Assembly: GCA_963663975.2 (NCBI GenBank)
Contig: CAXXRA010000015.1
Span: 1,116,001 to 1,180,000, forward strand
Direction of reading: 5' to 3'
DNA: 64,000 nucleotides
From: JANQRX01 sp963663975
Lineage (GTDB): Bacteria > Pseudomonadota > Alphaproteobacteria > Rhizobiales > Kaistiaceae
The translations under genes and the position numbers were made by a program. This document shows, piece by piece, positions 56,942-64,000 of this stretch. The notes under the pieces were generated by a model, which saw nothing but the letters and a program-made list of their open reading frames with translations, was not told where the DNA came from and did no database searches. Position 1 is the stretch's first letter. Every line of letters begins with the position of its first letter.

Positions 56942-57105
56942 GACCTGTCCTCCAGCCACTTTCCGATGATCAGCGCCAGGCACGACTCAAGAACCACTTC
57001 ACCAAGGCTCTCATGCCTCCCGCTGAAGGGTCGTTGGAAGAATATGACGACCATAAGCGCCCCGGCGAGCCGGTACAACGCGGCATCAAGGTCGAATCCG
57101 GGCAA
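56881..57105 (-). CDS. Possible small membrane protein
   Basis: A 74-codon frame whose first 50 residues look coding (ALYRLAGALMVVIFFQRPF; VVLESCLALIIGKWLED). It then runs into the start of the next gene in another frame. It could be a truncated or frameshifted gene coupled to the hypothetical gene at 56941. Start uncertain. Confidence 0.3.
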   Translation of the reverse strand: MPGFDLDAALYRLAGALMVVIFFQRPFSGRHESLGEVVLESCLALIIGKWLEDRSWPKRIGPPARRRPFDVFCH

Positions 57106-57194
57106 GACCTTGTCAAACGGCCGGGCCGGTTGCGGTGGCTACCAGGCCGGCGTCGGGGTTTGACTGTATCGCAGAGTGCCTTGAGCCGCGAAGA

Positions 57195-58076
57195 TCACCA
57201 GTCGATGGCGGCCACCAATGTCTGTCGTGAGGTTGCCAGGTGGTTTTCAAGCGCGGCGCACGCCTTTTCCTTGTTGCGTTCGATCAGCGCGTTCAGACAG
57301 GCCAGGTGCTCCACCACGGCGGTTTTGTTGCGCTCCCTTTCACCGCTCTTGCTCCACAGATAGTGGTAGTGAAAAATAATTGAGATCAAATCCTGGAAAT
57401 CGCTGATGAAACGGTTTTCCGAAGCCGCGTTGATGGTCCGGTGAAACTGCGCATCAAGCTTGGGGAAGCGCATGAATTCCTCTTCGATGTTGGACAGAAT
57501 GGACAGATGATCCTCGCGCAATGCCCGGATACGGCTCCAAATGGCGTCGTCCTCGGGCAGCTCGACCAGGAAACGTATGGCTCGAAGCTCGAACAATTCG
57601 CGGACCTCGCTCAGTTCAAACGCAAGCTCCCTGGTGAAGCCTTCAAATACCCAGTAACGCCTCGGCTCCTTGCGGATGAGGCCAAAGCGGGAGAACCCGA
57701 TCAGGAACTCCCTGAGGGCGGAGTTGGAGACACCGAACTGACGGGACAATTCCGCCTCGCGGAACCGGGTCAGGGGCTGCACGTTCTCGTGCAGGACCCA
57801 GTTCATGAAGGCGTTCTCGATCATTTTTTCGGTCGACTGGGTCTCGGTTGACGAAAAATAGTCACCGCGCTTCGGTGCCCTCAGGATGGTACGGCCGTTT
57901 TTGCCGCCGCCCGCCAGATCAAGCTCGCCCAGACGCTGCAAAACCCGGCGAACGGTGGTGCGGCTGGTGCCGAGCCGCCGGGCCAGGCCGGCGATGGAGG
58001 GAAGCTCACCGCCGACGGCGATCAGATCCAGGCAATCGTTGCAGGCCTGCTTGTAAACCCGGTCGCTGCGCGCCAT
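57195..58076 (-). CDS. GntR-family regulator with FCD-type effector domain
   Basis: A 293-residue regulator. The N-terminal GntR winged helix has LPSIAGLARRLGTSRTTVRRVLQRLGEL (residues about 25-55). A second helix-turn-helix-like region follows (REAELSRQFGVSNSALREFLIGFSRFGLI, about 115-145). The C-terminal all-helical FCD domain has SEVRELFELRAIRFLVELP, DAQFHRTINAASENRFI and EHLACLNALIERNKEKACAALENHL with metal-type His residues. The ATG has GAGGAGG upstream. It is divergent from the sugar ABC operon and likely controls it. Confidence 0.88.
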   Translation of the reverse strand: MARSDRVYKQACNDCLDLIAVGGELPSIAGLARRLGTSRTTVRRVLQRLGELDLAGGGKNGRTILRAPKRGDYFSSTETQSTEKMIENAFMNWVLHENVQPLTRFREAELSRQFGVSNSALREFLIGFSRFGLIRKEPRRYWVFEGFTRELAFELSEVRELFELRAIRFLVELPEDDAIWSRIRALREDHLSILSNIEEEFMRFPKLDAQFHRTINAASENRFISDFQDLISIIFHYHYLWSKSGERERNKTAVVEHLACLNALIERNKEKACAALENHLATSRQTLVAAIDW

Positions 58077-58707
58077 GGGACCTCCTCGAATGCATGTCAC
58101 TCATAGATTAAAGACACCCGAACTGAAAACTGGCGCGGTTTGGGTCACAACAAGGCATTTCACCGGATCGGCGGATCGCAACCGCGCCGTTTCTCAAAGA
58201 GCAGGCGCTGACCGTGATCGGGACCCGCGCTATCGGAAAACCAACGGGTTCGGCCGCTGGAGGCGGCGATGTCGATAATCCGGCGCTGCGCACATTAAAA
58301 ACATTTGACGCGATCACACGTCCATTATCCAATAAATACATGGCGCGGCTCGCGCATGGTTCGACGGCGAGATGCGCGGCGGGGAGAACGGGGGATCAGA
58401 TCGCAACAGCCGAAATCGTCGTCGGGCGTCGATTATGGCCGGACGAGACGTCGGGGGCGCAAGCGTCTTGTCGCTCTGCGGCTCGTCGCTGACAAGCCTT
58501 GGCGGTCGTGAACCCGTTGATGGATCATCGGAAAACAGGCCCACACCAATCGACACAAGCGGGCGTTCGCGGACCGATCTTGAGCGTTGTCATCGCGCGG
58601 CGGAAACCGAGCGGGCCCGACAGGTCGGTGATGATCCGCAGGCATTTCACTAGTGTCAAAACGAAGACCCACTGCAGCCTCAAAAAAAACCAGAGGGAGG
58701 ACTACCC
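58077..58707. other. Divergent regulatory region of the ABC transporter locus
   Basis: 631 bp without a supportable gene. It contains an AT-rich patch at about 58295-58340 (a TTGACG hexamer near 58306 with a poorly conserved -10 side). The leader of the binding-protein gene ends in the strong ribosome site AGAGGGAGGA. An operator for the GntR regulator was not identified. Confidence 0.45.
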
Positions 58708-60200
58708 ATGAAGTCTGTTTTGAAATCAATGCTCGTCGGAGCGACGGCGCTCGCGGCGGGTGCGGCGGGTGCGGCCCTGACCGGCTCAGCCGGCGCACAG
58801 GATTATTCGGGCATCACCGTGAACATTCTGACCCGGCCTGGACCGGTGATTGCTCAGCGCATGGTCGAGCGCGGTGAGGAATTCACCGAGCTGACCGGCG
58901 CGGAAATCCGCGTCGACGAGGTTCCCTTCGCCGAGTTGTTCCAGAAGCTGCTGACCGACTGGGCCACCGGCACCAACTCGATCGACGTCGGTGTGTTCGC
59001 GTCGGGCTGGGCGGTCGAAATGGTCGATGGCGGTCTGCTCGAGGATCTGACCGATTACGTCGCCAATGACGCGAGATCGACATCAACGACATCGCGCCGT
59101 ACTTCCGCGAATACAATCAGAAGATCGGCGGCAAAACCTATCTGGTCACCATCGATGGCGATTTCCAGATGCTCTACTATCGCCGCGACATCCTCGACGA
59201 GATGGGACTGAACCCGCCGCGCAACTGGGACGAATACATGACGGTCGCCGGCGCCATGCACGGCAAGGACCTCAACGGTGACGGCGAGCCCGACTACGGC
59301 TCGTGCATCTTCAAGAAGCGCAACAATCAGTCCTACTTCGCGATCATGTCGATGGCCGCCGGATTCGTGCAGACCCAGGGCACCGGCCATGGCATCTTCT
59401 TCGATCCCGAAACGATGAAGCCGAAGGTCAACAACGAGGCCTGGCAGGCGGCGTTCGAGGTCTACAAGGCGACCGGCGAATTCGGTCCGCCGGATGAACT
59501 CAACCACGATATCGGCGACACCCGTGGCCTGGTCCAGACAGGGCGGTGCGGAATGGTCATCGACTGGGGCGACATCGGCCCGCTGTCGATCGATCCGGCC
59601 GGTGCGGCGATCAAGAACAAGATGGGCGCCGTCATCATGCCGGGCAGCAGTCGGGTTCTCGACGAAGCTTCCGGCAAGCTTGTGGACTGCAACGCCGAGC
59701 GCTGCCCGCACGCCATCGACGGCATCAACTATTCGCCGTTTGCGGCGTTTGGCGGCTGGTCCGGCGCCATCAACAAGAATGCCGACGCCGATGTAAAGCA
59801 GGCTGCGTACGACTTCCTGTCGTATATGAACCAGGCGGCGCAATCCAACTTCGACGTGACCCAGGGATGGACCGGCTACAACCCGTACCGGAACTCCCAG
59901 TTGGATAACCTCGGCCCCTGGGTTGATGCCGGTTTCAGCGAGGAATTCGCCGAAAACTATCTCGGCGCGATCAAGGACAGCCTGAACAGCCCGAACATGG
60001 CCTCCGACATCCGCATTCCGGGCGCCCCGCAGTATACGGGCGTGGTGCTCGACCGTGAGTTGGCGCGTTTCCTGGCCGGCGACATCAGTGCCGCGGAGGC
60101 GACTGCCAATATCGAGGCAGGTTGGGAGGAGATCACCGAGGACTTCGGTCGCGACTCCCAGCGCACCATGTACAGATTGTCGCTCGGCATCACCAATTGA
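58708..60200 (+). pseudogene. Carbohydrate ABC transporter substrate-binding protein, one frameshift
   Basis: A binding protein of about 497 residues: signal peptide (MKSVLKSMLVGATAL...GSAGAQD), then VNILTRPGPVIAQRMVERGEEF, FAELFQKLLTDWATGTNSIDVGVF and LLEDLTDYVAND. One base is missing at about 59071; the correct continuation is EIDINDIAPYFREYNQKIGGKTYLVT, and then MLYYRRDILDEMGLNPPRNWDEY and YDFLSYMNQAAQSNFD to the end. The rest of the operon is intact, so a sequencing error is quite possible. It delivers a sugar-like ligand to the two permeases. Confidence 0.8.
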
Positions 60201-60212
60201 TCCGGGTCGACG

Positions 60213-61388
60213 ATGACGGCCGTTTCAGGTCGATCTGACAACGCTCGGCCGGGGCTTCTTGCCCCGGCCGGTGCTACCGCTGGCCTGCCTTTCCGCGTCC
60301 GGTTCAGCGAGTGGCTGGACCAACAGTCGCGGCAACTGTTCATCACCCCGGCGGTGGTGATGATCCTGGTGTTCTCGATTTTCCCCCTCGTCGCCTCGCT
60401 GATCATCGCGTTCTCGCGCATCCGGCTGCGCGGCGGCTCGTATCAGGTGACGTTTGTCGGCTTCCGGAATTTCAACAAGCAGTTCTTCGGCTCCGAGCAG
60501 TTTCATTTTCTCGGAACCTTCAGGGGCATCAGCCTGCTCGGCTGGATCGTCATACTGGCGGCGGCGGCCGGCATCCTGTGGTGGCTCTATCGGTATACGA
60601 CGACGAGTTTTACCAAGTTCGGTTTCGTCGGCCGGCTGATCACCGCGTCACTCGGATTCGGCCTGGCGCTCCTCCTTGGTGCCACCTTTTTCAGCGGCCA
60701 TCCGTTCGGCACGCTGGTCATAACGCTGTTCTACGTCGTGTTCGGCTGCGCGGTTCAGTTCGCCATCGGTCTCGGTCTGGCGTTCCTCTGCGCCCAGCCG
60801 ATCAAGGGCCGCACGTTCTTCAGGGTGGTCTTCTTCGTCCCCCTGATGGTCACCCCGATCGGCGTCGGTTACGCCTTCCGGATGATGGCCGACACCACCA
60901 AGGGACCGTTCTCGCCGCTGTGGCAGTGGGTGGGTCTGGGCGACTTCGCCTGGGCCACCAACGCCTGGGCCGCCCGAATCTTCATCGTCGTCGGCGACTC
61001 CTGGCAGTGGATCCCGTTCATTTTCGTCATCCTGCTGGCCGCGCTGGAGAACGTGCCGCGCGACTTTGTCGAAGCGGGCCAGGTCGACGGCGCCAGCGGC
61101 TGGCAGATCTTCCGCGAGATCACCTGGCCGACCATCCTGCCGGTGGCGGTGACGGTCACGCTGATCAGGGTGATCGAGGCGTTCAAGATCGTCGACCTGC
61201 CCAACATCATGACCTCGGGCGGGCCCGGTATCGCGACCGAGTCGATGACGCTGCACTCCTTCTTCTCGTGGCGGGCGCTCGACCTCGGGCAGTCGGCGGC
61301 GATCGCCTATCTGCTGCTGTTCATTACGGTGGTGAGCTGCGTGTCGTTCTTCAATCTGGTGGTTCTCGGGCGGATACGACAGACATGA
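60213..61388 (+). CDS. Carbohydrate ABC transporter permease (MalF type)
   Basis: A 391-residue inner-membrane permease. The first helix is at LFITPAVVMILVFSIFPLVASLII, an extra helical pair lies at about 110-165, and the transporter core follows. The EAA loop is DFVEAGQVDGASGWQIFREITWP near residue 290. It starts 12 bases after the binding-protein stop and overlaps the next permease by four bases (ATGA). Confidence 0.92.
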   Translation: MTAVSGRSDNARPGLLAPAGATAGLPFRVRFSEWLDQQSRQLFITPAVVMILVFSIFPLVASLIIAFSRIRLRGGSYQVTFVGFRNFNKQFFGSEQFHFLGTFRGISLLGWIVILAAAAGILWWLYRYTTTSFTKFGFVGRLITASLGFGLALLLGATFFSGHPFGTLVITLFYVVFGCAVQFAIGLGLAFLCAQPIKGRTFFRVVFFVPLMVTPIGVGYAFRMMADTTKGPFSPLWQWVGLGDFAWATNAWAARIFIVVGDSWQWIPFIFVILLAALENVPRDFVEAGQVDGASGWQIFREITWPTILPVAVTVTLIRVIEAFKIVDLPNIMTSGGPGIATESMTLHSFFSWRALDLGQSAAIAYLLLFITVVSCVSFFNLVVLGRIRQT

Positions 61389-62458
61389 GTATTTTGGACC
61401 GAAGCGGCCAACCGGCAAGATCGTTGACAACGCGCCTGTTCGAACCTCCGGCGATCGGCCGGATGGCGCCGGGGTCCAAGTTCATCGTCTACAGCCTGCT
61501 GATCTTCTGGGCGGCGTTCGTGCTGTTTCCGATCTACTGGGTCCTGATCACCTCGTTCAAACTGCCGATCGACGTCAACCGCGGGCCGGTCTTCCTGCCC
61601 TGGGTCGATTTCACCCCCAGCCTCCATGCCTGGCGCGAACTCTTCATCATCGACTACGAGGACACGCTGAAGGCCTATTTCAACTCGATCGTCATCGCGC
61701 TGTCCTCGACGACGCTGTGCGTCCTGATCGGCTCGATGGCCGCCTACGCCCTGGCGCGTATTCAGTATCGGCCGAAACTCGGGACGATCCTGTTGTTCGT
61801 GGGCTCGATGGCGGCGGCCTTCGTCGTGGTCGGCAGATTCGGCGTGGATTGGCGGCTGTCCGTCGCGGTGGCGCTGGCGGTGTTTTACTTCCTGGCTCGC
61901 GCACTCCGCCGGCGCTTCAAGGTGTCGGTCGCCAATGGCGACATTCTGTTCTGGATGATTTCCCAGCGCATCCTGTCGCCGATCGTGGTGGTGGTGCCGA
62001 TCTACATGATGTTCCAGAGCGTTCGGCTGCTCGACACCCAAATCGCCATCATCCTGACCTACAGCGTGGTCAACCTGCCGATTGTCGTGTGGCTGATGTA
62101 CGATTTCTTCACCTCGATCCCGATCGACCTGGAGGAGAGCGCCCAACTCGACGGCGCGACCCGCATCACCACCTTCCGCGAGATCGTGCTGCCGCTGTCG
62201 AAGGCGGGCCTGGCGGCGACGACGCTGCTGGTGATGATCTTTTCCTGGAACGAATATTTGCTTGCGCTGTTCCTCTCCACCTCGCGGGCGCAGACCATGC
62301 CGATCCTGGTGGCGGCGATGAATGCCGGCGAGCGTGGCATCCTGTGGTGGTCGATGTCGGTGGTGATCATCGTGATGATCATTCCGGTGGTTCTGATGGC
62401 GTTGGTCCTGCAACGGTTTATTGCCAAGGGGGTCCTACTTGGGGCGGTGAAGGGATGA
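61385..62458 (+). CDS. Carbohydrate ABC transporter permease (MalG type)
   Basis: A 357-residue permease starting MSILDRSGQPARSL. It has the MalG-type N-terminus (LFPIYWVLITSFKLPID), an extra helical pair (about 135-180) as in the orphan permease at 36891, and the EAA loop DLEESAQLDGATRITTFREIVLP near residue 250. FSWNEYLLALFLS follows. It overlaps both neighbours by ATGA, showing tight coupling. Confidence 0.92.
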   Translation: MSILDRSGQPARSLTTRLFEPPAIGRMAPGSKFIVYSLLIFWAAFVLFPIYWVLITSFKLPIDVNRGPVFLPWVDFTPSLHAWRELFIIDYEDTLKAYFNSIVIALSSTTLCVLIGSMAAYALARIQYRPKLGTILLFVGSMAAAFVVVGRFGVDWRLSVAVALAVFYFLARALRRRFKVSVANGDILFWMISQRILSPIVVVVPIYMMFQSVRLLDTQIAIILTYSVVNLPIVVWLMYDFFTSIPIDLEESAQLDGATRITTFREIVLPLSKAGLAATTLLVMIFSWNEYLLALFLSTSRAQTMPILVAAMNAGERGILWWSMSVVIIVMIIPVVLMALVLQRFIAKGVLLGAVKG

Positions 62459-63579
62459 ACGGCAAGCAAGAAGCAAACGGCGGCGAGCGCACCGCCGGAG
62501 CCGCTGCAAAACGGCTCTCGATCCGCGACCTCAACAAGTCGTTCGGGGCGGTTCACGTGGTCAAGGATCTCAATCTCGACGTGGAGCCGGGCGAGTTTCT
62601 GGTTCTGCTGGGGCCCTCGGGGTGCGGCAAGACGACCGCGCTCAGGATGATCGCGGGGCTGGAGGAGGCCGACAGCGGCTCGATCCATATCGGCGACACC
62701 GACGTCACCCGCATCCTGCCGAAGTACCGGGACGTCGCCATGGTGTTCCAATCCTACGCGCTCTACCCCCACAAGACGGTGGCGGACAATATCGGCTTCC
62801 CGCTCAAGGTTCGCGGCGTGGCCGAGGCCGCGCGCGCCGAAGCGGTTCGCGACGCCGCCGCGCAGGTCCAAATGGAGACGCTGCTGGAACGCTATCCGCG
62901 GCAATTGTCGGGCGGGCAACGCCAGCGCGTGGCGCTTGCCCGGGCGATCATTCGCCGTCCGGCGGCGTTCCTGATGGACGAGCCGCTGTCCAACCTCGAC
63001 GCCAAACTGCGCGGATACATGCGGGCCGAGCTCAAGCACATGCAGCACGAGCTGGGCGTCACCACGATCTACGTCACCCATGACCAGATCGAAGCGATGA
63101 CGCTCGCCAACCGGGTCGCGATCATCGACCAGGGCGTGCTGCAGCAACTGGGAACGCCGCGCGACGTCTACGGCAACCCGGCCAATCTGTTCGTCGCCGG
63201 CTTCATGGGTTCACCGCCGATGAACCTCGTCGAGGGCGCGATTCAAAACGACCGCTTCCAGTCCCAGGGCGTGGATATTCCTTTGTCCGGTCAGGATTTC
63301 GCAGGGGCTGCGACCCTGGGGTTCCGGCCGGAGGATGCCAAGGTCGTTGGTGCCGGAGAAGGTCTGTTCGACGGACGCGTCTACACCGCCGAACTGACGG
63401 GCGAACAGACCCTGGTCACCATCCGGATGGGCGAGGCGACGATGTCGATCAAGATGCCCAAGGGCTACGACGTCGATTTCGACAGCGAAGTGGGCGTTCG
63501 CTTCGGTTCCGAGCAGGGGTTTCTGTTCGACACCCAAACCGGGGGGCGCATCGAGGCGCGGGTGGTGGCGGCGAGCTGA
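62455..63579 (+). CDS. Sugar ABC transporter ATPase (MalK/UgpC type)
   Basis: A 374-residue ATPase with Walker A GPSGCGKTT (residues 53-61), Q-loop VFQSYALYPHKTV, signature LSGGQRQR, Walker B FLMDEPLSNLD and H-loop YVTHDQIEAMT. The C-terminal OB-fold/TOBE region (ATLGFRPEDAKVV, LTGEQTLVTIRMG) is the MalK-type regulatory domain. It energises the two permeases upstream. Confidence 0.95.
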   Translation: MNGKQEANGGERTAGAAAKRLSIRDLNKSFGAVHVVKDLNLDVEPGEFLVLLGPSGCGKTTALRMIAGLEEADSGSIHIGDTDVTRILPKYRDVAMVFQSYALYPHKTVADNIGFPLKVRGVAEAARAEAVRDAAAQVQMETLLERYPRQLSGGQRQRVALARAIIRRPAAFLMDEPLSNLDAKLRGYMRAELKHMQHELGVTTIYVTHDQIEAMTLANRVAIIDQGVLQQLGTPRDVYGNPANLFVAGFMGSPPMNLVEGAIQNDRFQSQGVDIPLSGQDFAGAATLGFRPEDAKVVGAGEGLFDGRVYTAELTGEQTLVTIRMGEATMSIKMPKGYDVDFDSEVGVRFGSEQGFLFDTQTGGRIEARVVAAS

Positions 63580-63645
63580 TCACGACGCCCAAGCGTGGTT
63601 CGTGGGCTTGGGATGCGATCACCCAAGCGGCGGGAGGGGTGACGG

Positions 63646-64000
63646 ATGTACACCAAGGAGGCCGTTCGCCGTCTCGGCGTGTCGGAGTCCGATCTGACGG
63701 ACGCTCAACGCGACGCGCTCGACAAGGATGGTTTCTTCATCGTCGAAGGCGCCTATTCCGCTGACGCGTGCGCCGAAATGGCGGCCGAATTCGATCGCCT
63801 GCGGGATATCGAAGGGGATCGCGGCGGCCACGAGGTCCACATCGAACCCGGTGCTCCGAGGATCTCCGATATTTTCAACAAAACCGCCGCCTATGACCCA
63901 TGCCTGACCTGCAAGCCGATGTTGGCGGCCTGCCACTACATGCTCGGCGAATTCAAGATCCACGGCGCCAATTTGCGCGAACCGTCGAAAGGCAAGGGGC
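63646..64000 (+). CDS. Phytanoyl-CoA dioxygenase (PhyH) family protein, partial at window end
   Basis: The first 118 residues of a PhyH-type Fe(II)/2-oxoglutarate oxygenase: LTDAQRDALDKDGFFIVEGAYSADACAEM is the usual N-terminal signature, and FKIHGANLREPSKGKG leads toward the HxD metal motif beyond the window. The ATG has GGGAGGGG upstream. It follows the ABC operon by 66 bp and probably acts on the imported compound. Confidence 0.82.
   Translation, partial: MYTKEAVRRLGVSESDLTDAQRDALDKDGFFIVEGAYSADACAEMAAEFDRLRDIEGDRGGHEVHIEPGAPRISDIFNKTAAYDPCLTCKPMLAACHYMLGEFKIHGANLREPSKGKG

Noticed and set aside
60311..61384. Open frame extending the second permease upstream by about 358 codons
   Set aside because: This part is an out-of-frame reading of the first permease; the ATGA overlap at 61385 gives the real start.

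Overview
The window reads as high-GC alphaproteobacterial chromosome, most likely Hyphomicrobiales or a close relative. The evidence is the strong G/C third-position bias of intact genes and typical alphaproteobacterial families: a TIGR02301 protein beside a NUDIX hydrolase, a DUF1194 von Willebrand factor A protein, pyruvate phosphate dikinase and a SleB-type cell wall hydrolase. No tRNA, rRNA, CRISPR array or prophage was seen.

Layout. 1-10.7 kb is core-like: PilZ protein, L,D-transpeptidase, a catabolic locus (IclR regulator, CoA transferase, citryl-CoA lyase-like enzyme, 3-hydroxyacid dehydrogenase), a DUF1194 protein, an amino acid exporter and a SRAP peptidase. 10.8-17.2 kb holds an IS110-family element and a large pentapeptide-repeat membrane protein gene cut by an IS21-family element; an 8-bp target duplication lets the gene be rejoined in frame. 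18-30 kb is mostly housekeeping (NUDIX, TIGR02301, YgfZ, HD hydrolase, tyrosine phosphatase, PpdK, SleB), interrupted near 24 kb by an IS5 element, an IS5 relic and a duplicated gene start. 30-36.7 kb is a graveyard of large NTPase genes (a KAP NTPase with periplasmic-type sensor domains and a STAND-like NTPase) plus a second IS5 copy. 37-43.7 kb has an orphan sugar permease, a CFA-synthase-like methyltransferase, a damaged ACC deaminase locus (acdS with an in-frame TGA at a conserved Cys codon, and a headless Lrp-type regulator), and a homodimeric 2-oxoacid dehydrogenase E1 that could use the 2-oxobutyrate made by AcdS.

44.9-51.1 kb is the most unusual part: a translationally coupled operon of methyltransferase, ComA-like phosphosulfolactate synthase, ComB-like phosphatase, ATP-grasp ligase and a second methyltransferase. 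It suggests a conjugate of 3-sulfolactate or a related compound. The first methyltransferase is split by an IS3 element (CGG duplication) and also frameshifted. Downstream on the other strand lies a Wzx-type flippase split by an IS1595/ISXO2 element that carries two cargo genes (duplication AACAAATA). A MITE-like repeat and remnants follow to 57 kb, pointing to a decaying surface-glycan or secreted-metabolite locus. 57.2-64 kb is a GntR/FCD regulator and a carbohydrate ABC transporter operon (binding protein, two permeases, ATPase) followed by a phytanoyl-CoA-dioxygenase-type gene that leaves the window.

Single-base frameshifts and in-frame stops occur in at least eight loci, including an otherwise intact transporter operon. 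Some damage is clearly biological (IS insertions with target duplications, a 25-bp tandem duplication). The single-base indels could be pseudogenization or assembly error and should be checked against reads.
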